A stretch of DNA of 15,365 bases from Pseudomonadota bacterium (lineage in GTDB: Bacteria > Pseudomonadota > Alphaproteobacteria > Sphingomonadales > SMXR01): positions 1 to 15,365 of the forward strand of contig JACZYI010000022.1 in the NCBI GenBank assembly GCA_022571175.1, in the 5' to 3' direction. The notes under the pieces are model-generated. The model ran no database searches. It was not told where the DNA came from and saw only the letters and a list, made by a program, of their open reading frames with translations. A program made the translations under genes and the position numbers. Below are positions 1 through 7,399 of the stretch, one piece after another; position 1 is the stretch's first letter; every line of letters begins with the position of its first letter.

Positions 1-859
1 TATTCTCTGTGATGGTCTCAAACGATACCGAGCTTGAGGCTGGAATCGATTCAATTTGCAATCCAAACGACCATCTAAAAATTTCTCTGTTCTCCGAATC
101 ACGTAAAATGCCGATAAGATCTGGTGCAGGAATCGTCTGTTCAGAAATATTTTCTATATCCCCCCTCACAATCAAATTTCTTGTTCCATCGGCCTCACTG
201 GTTGTCTCAGCTGTCTGAGTGACCTTTGTTATAGATGCATAGTCAATTGCGGGCTTTTGTTCGGATGATCTATCATCCCCTTCCGTCTCAACATCCATAC
301 CAATCAAATCATAAAGAATGGTTGCTGGCGGCCAAGTCTGTGAAATTTCCTGCTTCCAGAAATAGGCTGATCCGCTTAGGCCCACAATAAACAGGATCAG
401 CGCTACCCAGCCGAATGAGGATCCAGATTTAGATTTTAGCTGTTCATCCGATTGATCTCGCTTACGCTCCTCCCTCATCTTGCGCCGGCGAGCGGCGGCT
501 TCTTCTTGCTGGTGATCGCTTGCCTTGGCGTGATCTGCTTCAGCTTTCGATTGTTGAGTGATTTTTTCTTCACTCCCGGCGGACTCTTGAAGTTCCTTTC
601 CATCTTCCGGATCCGTTCTAGGGACTTCAGAGCTGTCTCCTGACACATTTTCATCAGTGTCAGGCCCCGCCTCTTCAGACTCGACAGCACTCTCGCCAGA
701 CACAATCTGCTCTTCGGGAAGAGTCTCCTCTGAACTGGCCTCAGGCTCAGCCAGCCAGATATTATCGCATTTTACGCATTTGACACGGCGGCCTCCTGGC
801 CCGATGGACTCATCAGGCACCCGATAGCGGGAATTGCAGTTGGGGCAGGCTATTTGCAT
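1..859 (-). CDS. MJ0042-type zinc-ribbon / DUF3426 membrane protein (3' end off left edge)
   Basis: The frame is open from an ATG at 857-859 to the left edge, so at least 286 residues are coded and the C-terminus is missing. Residues 1-35 form a zinc ribbon with two CxxC pairs (C5/C8 and C28/C31), as in the MJ0042 family. A long acidic Glu/Asp/Ser-rich low-complexity linker follows (about 38-100). Next come a stretch rich in Arg, Lys and Glu (about 119-144) and one hydrophobic segment (about 149-167), then a domain whose visible part resembles DUF3426. By the positive-inside rule the zinc ribbon should be cytoplasmic and the DUF3426 part periplasmic. It is divergent from ftsE. This position beside ftsEX recurs in alphaproteobacteria. 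The function is unknown; a regulatory or envelope-sensing role is inference only. The start is fixed by the ribbon beginning at residue 5. Confidence 0.85.
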   Translation of the reverse strand, partial: MQIACPNCNSRYRVPDESIGPGGRRVKCVKCDNIWLAEPEASSEETLPEEQIVSGESAVESEEAGPDTDENVSGDSSEVPRTDPEDGKELQESAGSEEKITQQSKAEADHAKASDHQQEEAAARRRKMREERKRDQSDEQLKSKSGSSFGWVALILFIVGLSGSAYFWKQEISQTWPPATILYDLIGMDVETEGDDRSSEQKPAIDYASITKVTQTAETTSEADGTRNLIVRGDIENISEQTIPAPDLIGILRDSENREIFRWSFGLQIESIPASSSVSFETITEN

Positions 860-905
860 TGTCTATGGATTCCCAAAATCGTCTTGCACTGGCATATCGC
901 CGCAC

Positions 906-934
906 AATCTATCCAATATTTACTTCATAGGCAA
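906..934 (-). promoter_or_regulatory. Candidate sigma70 promoter for the zinc-ribbon gene
   Basis: Read on the minus strand, TTGCCT (929-934) and TAGATT (906-911) are separated by exactly 17 bases. The expected start of transcription is about 40 bases upstream of the ATG at 859. The hexamers match the consensus only partly and no experimental support exists. Confidence 0.3.
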
Positions 935-964
935 AACAATCACACACACAGCCGCTGGACCGTG

Positions 965-1015
965 CACTGAAGTCAGTGTAAATTTCCTTTACGAATGATG
1001 CAAATGTAAATCATT
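965..1015. promoter_or_regulatory. Cluster of inverted repeats upstream of ftsE
   Basis: Three inverted repeats lie within about 50 bases just before the ftsE start: CACTGA-2 nt-TCAGTG (965-978), GTAAA-5 nt-TTTAC (978-992) and AATGAT-10 nt-ATCATT (994-1015). They sit between the divergent zinc-ribbon and ftsE genes, where an operator would be expected. No regulator family can be assigned, and a convincing -35/-10 pair for ftsE was not found. Confidence 0.3.
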
Positions 1016-1032
1016 TTGGGGTTTAGCCTACC

Positions 1033-1698
1033 GTGATTAAATTTGAAAATGTGGGCATGAGATACGGGATGGGAGCGGAAGTTCTTCAGGACATCAGTTT
1101 TGAGCTGGCACCAGGCTCTTTTCACTTCCTGACCGGTCCCAGTGGGGCGGGTAAAAGCTCGCTTCTGAAGCTCCTCTATCTGGCGCACAGGCCTTCCCGT
1201 GGGCTGGTCACTATTTTTGGCAAAAACCTAGCCTCATTGAAACGTCATGAATTACCATCTTATCGGCGCAGAATCGGTGTGGTCTTTCAGGATTTCCGGC
1301 TTCTGGACCATTTGTCTGCTGTCGATAATGTATCTCTGCCGCTCCGGTTGGCCGGAGGCGTCGATGAGATGATTACGGATCATGCTAAAGAACTTCTCTC
1401 TTGGGTGGGGCTGGGAGACAGGATGGAGGCCAGACCACAAACTTTGTCAGGGGGAGAAAAACAGCGACTTGCAATAGCCAGAGCCGTTATTGCCAGACCG
1501 GATTTGCTTTTGGCTGATGAACCGACTGGAAATGTTGACCCCGAGATGGCAGAGCGTCTCATGCATTTATTTGTCGAACTGAACAAGATCGGGACCACGA
1601 CCGTTATAGCCACACACGACCATAACTTGATTCAAAATGTGCCCGCTTCAATTTTGACTTTGAGCAAGGGAAAACTGATAAGCCATGAGGCTCTCTAG
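1033..1698 (+). CDS. ftsE: Cell division ATP-binding protein FtsE
   Basis: This 221-residue ABC ATPase has the usual length for FtsE. Visible motifs are Walker A GPSGAGKSS (35-43), the Q-loop Gln86 in VVFQDFRLL, the signature LSGGEKQR (138-145), Walker B LLLADEP (158-164) with catalytic Glu163, and the H-loop His195 in ATHD. FtsE binds FtsX at the inner membrane. ATP binding and hydrolysis by FtsEX control periplasmic peptidoglycan hydrolase activation during division and stabilise the divisome. The start is GTG at 1033, since no ATG gives a better N-terminus (MIKFENVGMRY is family-typical). The Shine-Dalgarno is weak. ftsX follows after 20 bases, so the pair is surely co-transcribed. The gene heads an operon of envelope genes. 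Confidence 0.95.
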   Translation: MIKFENVGMRYGMGAEVLQDISFELAPGSFHFLTGPSGAGKSSLLKLLYLAHRPSRGLVTIFGKNLASLKRHELPSYRRRIGVVFQDFRLLDHLSAVDNVSLPLRLAGGVDEMITDHAKELLSWVGLGDRMEARPQTLSGGEKQRLAIARAVIARPDLLLADEPTGNVDPEMAERLMHLFVELNKIGTTTVIATHDHNLIQNVPASILTLSKGKLISHEAL

Positions 1699-1722
1699 AT
1701 GAGCAAAAGAGCAACAGAGTGA
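1699..1722 (+). other. Seven-codon ORF linking ftsE and ftsX
   Basis: An ATG directly abuts the ftsE stop (TAGATG). It encodes MSKRATE and ends in a TGA that overlaps the ftsX GTG start as GTGA. It could be a reinitiation relay that delivers ribosomes to the weakly supported ftsX start. It may equally be chance, and no product function is implied. Confidence 0.3.
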
Positions 1723-2600
1723 AACGTCGAGCCAGATTGCGATTTTTACCAGCCGGGAAAGAGGCCGGGCGCGTGCTGCCAGGCCTTATCGCAGTCATGA
1801 CATATCTTGCTGTGTTGAGCGCAGCATCGGGGCTCGCGGTCTATAATGTCACTCAAGGCTGGTCAACTGATCTGGCCCAAAGCATGACCGTTCAAATCGT
1901 GCACCAGGATCGGGACGAACGTGAAAGACAAACGGAAGCTGTGCTTGAGCTTTTACACCGTACACCGGGCATTGTTAGTGCCGAATCTCTAACAGACAAT
2001 GATTTGATTGCTCTCCTTGAACCCTGGCTTGGCTCGGGAAATGTCTCTGATGATCTGCCCATACCCGCGCTGATAAATATCACCATATCGTCAGAAATAC
2101 GTTTTGATAGCAGGGCGCTGGGTGCCAGTATTATCCAGATTGCTCCCAATGCTACCCTCGATGATCACCAACAATGGATGGGGCGATTGGTTTCCCTCTC
2201 CAAGGCTCTAGAATCAGCCGCTGCCACAGCGGTTCTTCTTATCGTAATGGCCACAGCCATTATCGTGGTTTTTGCCACCAGCGCCCGGCTGGCGGCTCAC
2301 CGGGAAACTGTCGATATCATTCACCTCATGGGAGCGGAAGACTTAATGATAGCCAGGGAATTTCGCCATCATTTCATGATTTTGGGGTTCAAAGGTGCCG
2401 CTATCGGGTTCCTTATTGGCCTTGTCACTCTTTATGCCATAAGCTCACTGGCTTCGGATTTGGGTGCAGGTTTTCTGCCACGATTAGCCCTTACTGGCAC
2501 TCAGACAATTTTAATGCTCAGTATGCCCTTTCTGATAGCCGTGCTTGCAATGTTAACCGCTTGGGTAACGGTATTACGAAACCTAGCACAAACTATTTAA
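1719..2600 (+). CDS. ftsX: Cell division protein FtsX
   Basis: This 293-residue integral membrane partner of FtsE has the FtsX layout: TM1 at about 20-42, a periplasmic domain at about 43-163, then TM2 (165-188), TM3 (218-243) and TM4 (262-286). The cytoplasmic stretch between TM2 and TM3 contains RETVDIIHLMGAEDLMIAREF, which matches the conserved FtsX segment before TM3. The only usable start in this frame after the upstream stop at 1686 is GTG at 1719; no ATG or TTG exists between them. That GTG shares four bases (GTGA) with the stop of a seven-codon ORF beginning right after the ftsE stop, which suggests translational coupling. FtsX transmits the FtsE ATPase state to periplasmic hydrolase activators. 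Confidence 0.93.
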   Translation: MKRRARLRFLPAGKEAGRVLPGLIAVMTYLAVLSAASGLAVYNVTQGWSTDLAQSMTVQIVHQDRDERERQTEAVLELLHRTPGIVSAESLTDNDLIALLEPWLGSGNVSDDLPIPALINITISSEIRFDSRALGASIIQIAPNATLDDHQQWMGRLVSLSKALESAAATAVLLIVMATAIIVVFATSARLAAHRETVDIIHLMGAEDLMIAREFRHHFMILGFKGAAIGFLIGLVTLYAISSLASDLGAGFLPRLALTGTQTILMLSMPFLIAVLAMLTAWVTVLRNLAQTI

Positions 2601-2621
2601 GGCTATTTCCCAGGTGAAACC

Positions 2622-3200
2622 ATGAATAAAAGAAAATTCAGAAAGTTTGTCAAAATGGCATTGCTCACACTCATTCCCCTTGTGGTTTTATGGGGACTGG
2701 GTTTTTTCTGGTTCCTGTCCATTTTACCAAAAATCGCTCTTGATGATGAACGGGTCACAGCAGATGGAATAGTGGTTTTGACCGGTGGAAGCGGCCGTAT
2801 TCAGGCGGGTCTGGACAAATTAAGCAAAGGTTATGGAAAAAGACTTTTGATTTCGGGTGTTAACCAGAAGCTGAGCGAAGAAACCATATTGAACGCCATT
2901 GGCGGGAATAAGGAGCTTGCAGACTGTTGTATTGATCTGGGCTGGAATGCCACAGATACCCGCACAAATGCGGAAGAAGCCATAGGCTGGGCGGAGGATA
3001 ACAATTTCACTTCTATCCTTATCGTGACCACCGATTATCACATGCCAAGAACCATCCTTGAATTTGAGGGCCTGAGCCACAACATTACGCTCTATCCTGT
3101 AGCTGTTCCCCGAGGTGAAGCATTGCCATCCCTTTTGATAGAATACAGTAAATATCTGACGCGCCTGACGCGATCAGCCCTGACTCCTTCTGAAAGCTGA
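2622..3200 (+). CDS. YdcF/ElyC-type DUF218 membrane protein
   Basis: This 192-residue protein has an N-terminal membrane anchor (about 12-34) followed by a DUF218 domain. Family-typical features are DGIVVLTGGSGRI (48-60), the TRTNAEEA segment (113-120, corresponding to the usual NT..NA motif) and VTTDYHMPRTILEF (135-148). DUF218 proteins such as SanA, ElyC and YdcF are envelope-associated. ElyC affects peptidoglycan and lipid-carrier metabolism, but no precise reaction can be given here. The ATG at 2622 is preceded by AGGTGA at good distance. It lies 21 bases after ftsX and 7 bases before the plsC-like gene, in a conserved alphaproteobacterial operon. The topology suggests a single anchor with the domain in the periplasm. 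Confidence 0.85.
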   Translation: MNKRKFRKFVKMALLTLIPLVVLWGLGFFWFLSILPKIALDDERVTADGIVVLTGGSGRIQAGLDKLSKGYGKRLLISGVNQKLSEETILNAIGGNKELADCCIDLGWNATDTRTNAEEAIGWAEDNNFTSILIVTTDYHMPRTILEFEGLSHNITLYPVAVPRGEALPSLLIEYSKYLTRLTRSALTPSES

Positions 3201-3207
3201 TGGGCCG

Positions 3208-3930
3208 GTGTTGATCATTCGCTCAATTCTTTTTAATGGTATTTTTTATATCTGGACTGCTTTTTGCTGCGTTTTGACGCTTTTTGCACTGCTGATGCCC
3301 AGAAAAAAAGCCCTTTTGGTACAAATTCTCTGGTCCCGCGGCGTCCAGAAAATCCTGCCCGTGGTCGCCAATATCAATGTCAGAATCGAAGGCCTGGAGA
3401 ATATGAAATCCAATCGCTGCATTGTGGCCTGCAAACATCAGTCCATGTGGGAGACAACAATTTTTCACGGGTTGTTAGAAGATCCCGCCATTGTGATTAA
3501 AAAAGAGATATTGGGAATTCCGCTGTTCGGCTGGTACTGCCGTAAAGTTAAAATGATAGCTGTTGACCGCTCTGCCGGGCCAAGAGCATTAAAACCAATG
3601 CTCCGCCAAGCCAAGGAAGCCATTCGAATTGGAAGGCCGATAGTTATTTTTCCTGAAGGAACTCGAATTGGTACTGATACCAAAACGGACTACCAATCTG
3701 GCATTTATGCTATTTACAAAAGCCTGCAGATTCCGGTGGTGCCGATGGCTCTTAATGCTGGTCAGTTCTGGAGCCAGGAAACATACCTCCGATATCCAGG
3801 GACCATTATTCTCAAGGCCTTGCCGCCGATTGAGCCGGGTTTAGCCAGAGACGAATTCATGGCCAATCTGGAAAGATCCATCGAAAACGCCACAGCGGAG
3901 TTAAACCAAAACCCTTCAGCCATCATATGA
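3208..3930 (+). CDS. 1-acyl-sn-glycerol-3-phosphate acyltransferase family protein (PlsC-like)
   Basis: This 240-residue protein of the PlsC/LPLAT family has an N-terminal membrane segment (about 8-30). Acyltransferase motif I is KHQSMWET, giving His77-x4-Glu82 where E. coli PlsC has His-x4-Asp. Motif II is VDRSAG (119-124) and motif III is FPEGTR (148-153). The predicted reaction is transfer of an acyl group to the sn-2 position of lysophosphatidate, giving phosphatidate at the inner membrane. The Glu variant and the family breadth mean the acceptor could differ. The start is GTG at 3208, with TTG directly after as an alternative. The 7-base gap from the DUF218 gene supports one transcript. 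No second plsC is visible in the window for comparison. Confidence 0.88.
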   Translation: MLIIRSILFNGIFYIWTAFCCVLTLFALLMPRKKALLVQILWSRGVQKILPVVANINVRIEGLENMKSNRCIVACKHQSMWETTIFHGLLEDPAIVIKKEILGIPLFGWYCRKVKMIAVDRSAGPRALKPMLRQAKEAIRIGRPIVIFPEGTRIGTDTKTDYQSGIYAIYKSLQIPVVPMALNAGQFWSQETYLRYPGTIILKALPPIEPGLARDEFMANLERSIENATAELNQNPSAII

Positions 3931-3964
3931 TTGATAAGCGAGCCCATCAAACCAGAGTGTCGTC

Positions 3965-4999
3965 ATGAAACTGAAATCACTCGTAATTTTCGTCTTAGTC
4001 TTAACCATCGCCTATAGCGGCTATTGGTATTATCTGGCCTATTATGCTGAATCCTATCTTTCGGACAGGCTGGATGAGCTGGAAAGTAGCGGTGCGGAAC
4101 TGGAATATAAATCCTTTAAGGTCTCAGGATTTCCCTACAGGTTAATACTGGAACTTAAAGATGCGGAAATAACACTGGTCAATGACCTGGTCCGGTTTGA
4201 AGTAACCTCACCCCGTATGGAGATTTTTGTCCAGCCCTGGAATTTCTCTCACCTTATTGCCTCCGCCGATATCAGCAAGATGAGAATAATCCTGAACAGA
4301 ACTGGATATTCCCGATTCTCAGTTGAGACCGGACCCATACGCGCAAGTTTGCGAAAAACATCGGATGGTGGAACCCGTTTATCTTTTGAAGGCACGTCTG
4401 CGGCCTTTGCCAGAGAACGGGGATTAGCAAACCCTCCGTTCGATTATGTTTCTGTCCATTTACGTATCCACGGAAACGATACAGCTATTGCCAATGCGGA
4501 GAATCGGCTTTTTGCACCTGAGATAGCCGATATTTCGTTCATGGCAAGACGGGAGGTCTCGGGGTTCGAAAGTGATTCCCTTCTTTTATCCGCCCTGGAA
4601 TTTCAGATTACAATCCGGGGTCATCAGATGCCCGAACCGCAAGCCGACAGCTTTGCCAGCTGGCGTGACGGGGGCGGTACGTTCGAGGTTAATCGGGTTA
4701 TGTTGGCCTGGGCATCAGATGCACTTATCGGAACTGGTAGTCTGGCTCTAGATGAAACATTGCGCCCGCTTGGTGCACTGAATTTGCAAACATCTAACGT
4801 GGCATTATTGGCAAATTTTTTGTCTCATATTGGCCTGATTGACGGGGATGCGGCTCAGGCCTTGGTAATGCCAGCAGGCCAAGAGACGGGGCCTTCCGGT
4901 GATATACCAATCAATCTGGCAATGATGATTCAAAATGGACGGATTATGATCAGTGGCGTGTCTCTCGGAATCATTGAATCGATTATCAACGACCGTTAA
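3965..4999 (+). CDS. DUF2125 domain-containing protein
   Basis: This 344-residue protein has an N-terminal hydrophobic segment (about 4-26), either an uncleaved anchor or a signal peptide, and then a long, mostly beta-predicted region. The early stretch with YKSFKVSGFPYRLILEL (about 48-64) is characteristic of DUF2125, a family known mainly from Alphaproteobacteria. No catalytic motif is visible and the function is unknown. An envelope role is suggested by the anchor and by the operon with ftsEX, DUF218 and plsC-like genes. It starts 34 bases after the plsC-like stop with a poor Shine-Dalgarno. Its stop TAA (4997-4999) shares the TTAA with the stop of the convergent lipoprotein gene, so the two coding regions overlap by four bases. 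Confidence 0.85.
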   Translation: MKLKSLVIFVLVLTIAYSGYWYYLAYYAESYLSDRLDELESSGAELEYKSFKVSGFPYRLILELKDAEITLVNDLVRFEVTSPRMEIFVQPWNFSHLIASADISKMRIILNRTGYSRFSVETGPIRASLRKTSDGGTRLSFEGTSAAFARERGLANPPFDYVSVHLRIHGNDTAIANAENRLFAPEIADISFMARREVSGFESDSLLLSALEFQITIRGHQMPEPQADSFASWRDGGGTFEVNRVMLAWASDALIGTGSLALDETLRPLGALNLQTSNVALLANFLSHIGLIDGDAAQALVMPAGQETGPSGDIPINLAMMIQNGRIMISGVSLGIIESIINDR

Positions 5000-5646
5000 T
5001 CAGCCAATTCGTCTACCCACCGCAAAATATCACTGGCGAGTTTTTCAAGAGCTCGTCCAAAGGCCGGGACCACAGCATCGAGCATTTGCGTCGAGGCCGT
5101 CACAGTGATCAAGAATTTCTTCTGACCACGAACTGCCACCGGCTTTGCTTGTTGCAGAAGCATAGCAGAGACATTCAGTGTCACGGTAGCCCCTAACTGG
5201 TCGTCATCTGCATGAGCAGTAAAATCCCTTATATCCAGCTGAAGGGTCCAGTCTGTTGGTAGATTACCCATGCTGGTAGCGAACACGTCTGGAGCGTCTT
5301 CAAATCTTTCCAACAAAAAACGCTGTACCACCCGCGCCGTACGATCCACCCAAATTGCATCGGCATAATATTCAATCCGAGACCCGTTTTTTGTGACCGC
5401 AATTTCATCACCCCTCAGGGCCGCAATGATAGTGGGCTGGTCTATTTGAATGGACCAGCCACCCCCAACCCCTGGAGATGAAGTTTGGGTTGGGGATAAA
5501 CGATAAATCGCTGGTGGCTCTCCACCACCAAAATCCACCAGTGACCCGCAACCCGCCAACGACAGGCTGATCATCAAAATCAAGACTACTCTTACCGGAC
5601 TGGCGTAAAAGAAAAATTCTGAGTTACTTTCCTGATAATTTTTCAT
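4996..5646 (-). CDS. ABC-type transport auxiliary lipoprotein of an MCE system (PqiC/DUF330-like)
   Basis: This 216-residue protein from ATG 5646 carries a lipoprotein signal with lipobox LAGC, the modified Cys being residue 33. It is followed by a domain resembling the ABC-transport auxiliary family (YRLSPTQ near the N-terminus, then a DxxxxD/beta layout). PqiC-type lipoproteins sit at the outer membrane and are paired with MCE proteins. I prefer 5646 over an ATG at 5685: GGAG (5654-5657) lies seven bases upstream of 5646, and the start falls one base after the MCE stop. The longer form would add 13 polar residues inside the upstream gene. The N-terminal region before the hydrophobic stretch is still rather long for a lipoprotein signal. 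It is the last gene of the MCE operon. Confidence 0.85.
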   Translation of the reverse strand: MKNYQESNSEFFFYASPVRVVLILMISLSLAGCGSLVDFGGGEPPAIYRLSPTQTSSPGVGGGWSIQIDQPTIIAALRGDEIAVTKNGSRIEYYADAIWVDRTARVVQRFLLERFEDAPDVFATSMGNLPTDWTLQLDIRDFTAHADDDQLGATVTLNVSAMLLQQAKPVAVRGQKKFLITVTASTQMLDAVVPAFGRALEKLASDILRWVDELAD

Positions 5647-5647
5647 G

Positions 5648-6595
5648 CTATTGCTCCGGCTCGAATTCTGGTTTTGGGCGCGCAAATATTATGGATGCTG
5701 GATCCGATTCCAACTGCTCTGCAAGATATGTGAGGGCCTCTGCCAGACGGCGCGCATCGCTGATCAACAGCGACATCTCGGGTAAAGCCTCATTTGAAAA
5801 AGATGTTATTGCCTGTTTATTATCCGCCACCAGCGTATTGAGTTTATCCATCAAGTCACTGGCACTATTGAATATCTTCTTGATATCCTCATCCATGGCC
5901 TTGTCGATTTTTACCATCACACCCTGAGCTGATCCAGCCAGTGTCTTGATGTCTTTTATCGCCGCCAAAATTTTATCAATCAGATCATCGAATTTTTCTG
6001 ACTGATCAGCAATCGCAGCAATAGCCTTATCGGCATTTACCAGAATTCTTTTGACATTGTTCTGGTTCTCCTCGTCCAACAATTTCTCGAGACTTTCAGC
6101 AATATCTCCCAGACCACCCAGAAGCTCGGGCACATTGGATATCAATTGATGAAACGGGGATGTATCAGCCTGAATGACGTTTGGCCCAATCGCAATAGAC
6201 GTGATCACCGGGCATGTGTTTGACTGGTCATCATCATGGCCTCCTCCTACCAATTGCACAAAAGCAATACCGGTCAATCCGACCGAGGAGAGAACAGCAT
6301 GTGTATTTTTATAAAAATTGGGATCATTCTGATTTTCCACGCGAACCGTCACTTTAACTGCGCTCAAGTCCTCCTCAACAATATCAATCTCCGTGACCTT
6401 GCCGACCGGAATACCATTAAACATAACATCGGCACTGGTGCCAAGACCCGTGATGGATTCGCAAAAGACAATTTCATATTCGGTATAGGATTTGCCAATT
6501 TCACCTTTGGTAATCCAGATAGAGAACATGAAAAACCCTATGATCGCCATGATCACAAAAAGTCCGATTAACAAATGATGGGCTCTGGTTTCCAT
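5648..6595 (-). CDS. MCE-domain phospholipid transport protein (MlaD-like)
   Basis: This 315-residue protein has one N-terminal membrane segment (about 8-28). An MCE domain follows at about 39-115, containing the ITGLGTSADVMFNGIPVGKV segment typical of MlaD/Ttg2C proteins. After it comes a long helical, charged region (about 155-300). MCE proteins form hexameric rings that carry lipids across the periplasm. The extended C-terminal helices could form a channel or contact the lipoprotein partner; that is inference. E. coli MlaD is about 183 residues, so this form is clearly longer, as in single-MCE proteins of other Gram-negatives. It starts at ATG 6595 behind AAGGA, 12 bases after the ATPase gene, and ends one base before the lipoprotein start. 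Confidence 0.92.
   Translation of the reverse strand: METRAHHLLIGLFVIMAIIGFFMFSIWITKGEIGKSYTEYEIVFCESITGLGTSADVMFNGIPVGKVTEIDIVEEDLSAVKVTVRVENQNDPNFYKNTHAVLSSVGLTGIAFVQLVGGGHDDDQSNTCPVITSIAIGPNVIQADTSPFHQLISNVPELLGGLGDIAESLEKLLDEENQNNVKRILVNADKAIAAIADQSEKFDDLIDKILAAIKDIKTLAGSAQGVMVKIDKAMDEDIKKIFNSASDLMDKLNTLVADNKQAITSFSNEALPEMSLLISDARRLAEALTYLAEQLESDPASIIFARPKPEFEPEQ
5654..5657 (-). promoter_or_regulatory. Shine-Dalgarno that fixes the auxiliary lipoprotein start
   Basis: GGAG on the minus strand lies seven bases before the ATG at 5646, inside the last codons of the MCE gene. It supports this start over the one 39 bases upstream and implies coupled translation with the MCE gene. Confidence 0.6.
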
Positions 6596-6607
6596 TGTGG
6601 TCCTTGT

Positions 6608-7387
6608 CTAACCTGTAATGCCAGCTGCTCGGGCACGAGCACCGCAAAAATATTCCCTTACCCAAGGGTGGTCAAACTCTATCAGTTCTTCGATGGTACC
6701 AACAACTATTACACGATTATCGGCCAATACAGCTATACGATCACAAACAGCGTGCAGGGTATCCAAATCATGAGTCACAAGAAAGACTGTTAATCCAAGC
6801 GTTTCCTTTAATTGTTTGATAAGTCGGTCAAATTTGGATGCCCCAATGGGATCCAGTCCGGCCGTAGGTTCATCCAGAAAAACAATTTCGGGATCAAGTG
6901 CCAAAGCCCTCGCCAATCCGGCACGCTTGCGCATGCCGCCCGAAAGCTCTGAAGGATATTTCGGTCCAGCCAAAGCTGGCAAGCCAACCATGGAAATTTT
7001 GAGGGCCGCTATTTCGTGGAGCAAATTCTTGGACAAATCGAAATATTCTTTGAGCGGCACTTGTATGTTTTGTGAAACCGTCAGGGAGCTAAAGAGGGCG
7101 CCATCCTGAAACATAACCCCAAATCTGCGGCGCTCTTTCGATTTTTCTTCTTCGCCAAGCTCAGCCTGATTTTTTCCAAAAATCTCAATGGTGCCATTTT
7201 GGGGTTGGATCAAGTTTATTATGGATTTCATCAATACGGACTTGCCAGTGCCAGAGCCACCGACAAGCCCCAGAATTTCTCCCCTGTACACATCAATATT
7301 CAGATTGTCATGAACAACCTGGTACCCAAACCGATTGTGCAGTTCCCTGACTTTGATAACAATTTCTCGATTTTCCGTCTCAGTCAT
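6608..7387 (-). CDS. MCE/Mla-type ABC transporter ATPase (MlaF-like)
   Basis: This 259-residue ATPase has Walker A GGSGTGKS (43-50), Q-loop Gln94 in VMFQDGALFSSLTV, signature ELSGGMRKRAGLARAL (147-162), Walker B VFLDEPTAGLD (169-179) and H-loop His206. The GMRKR signature and the QDGALFSSLTV stretch are typical of MlaF/Ttg2A, separating it from other ABC ATPases. It energises lipid movement through the permease encoded next to it. The start at ATG 7387 has GAGG just before it and lies 12 bases after the permease stop. The downstream gap to the MCE gene is also 12 bases, so the order permease-ATPase-MCE is co-transcribed. In E. coli the partner STAS protein MlaB binds MlaF; here that domain appears fused to the permease. 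Confidence 0.93.
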   Translation of the reverse strand: MTETENREIVIKVRELHNRFGYQVVHDNLNIDVYRGEILGLVGGSGTGKSVLMKSIINLIQPQNGTIEIFGKNQAELGEEEKSKERRRFGVMFQDGALFSSLTVSQNIQVPLKEYFDLSKNLLHEIAALKISMVGLPALAGPKYPSELSGGMRKRAGLARALALDPEIVFLDEPTAGLDPIGASKFDRLIKQLKETLGLTVFLVTHDLDTLHAVCDRIAVLADNRVIVVGTIEELIEFDHPWVREYFCGARARAAGITG

Positions 7388-7399
7388 CCTCGCTCACCC

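Noticed and set aside
2174..2617. 147-residue ORF in another frame of ftsX
   Set aside because: Composition rich in Ser, His, Arg and Cys without domain features; it is an alternate-frame reading of the ftsX membrane region.
5647..5685. Upstream ATG extension of the auxiliary lipoprotein
   Set aside because: It has no ribosome site, would place 13 polar residues before an already long signal region, and lies inside the MCE gene; GGAG favours the ATG at 5646.
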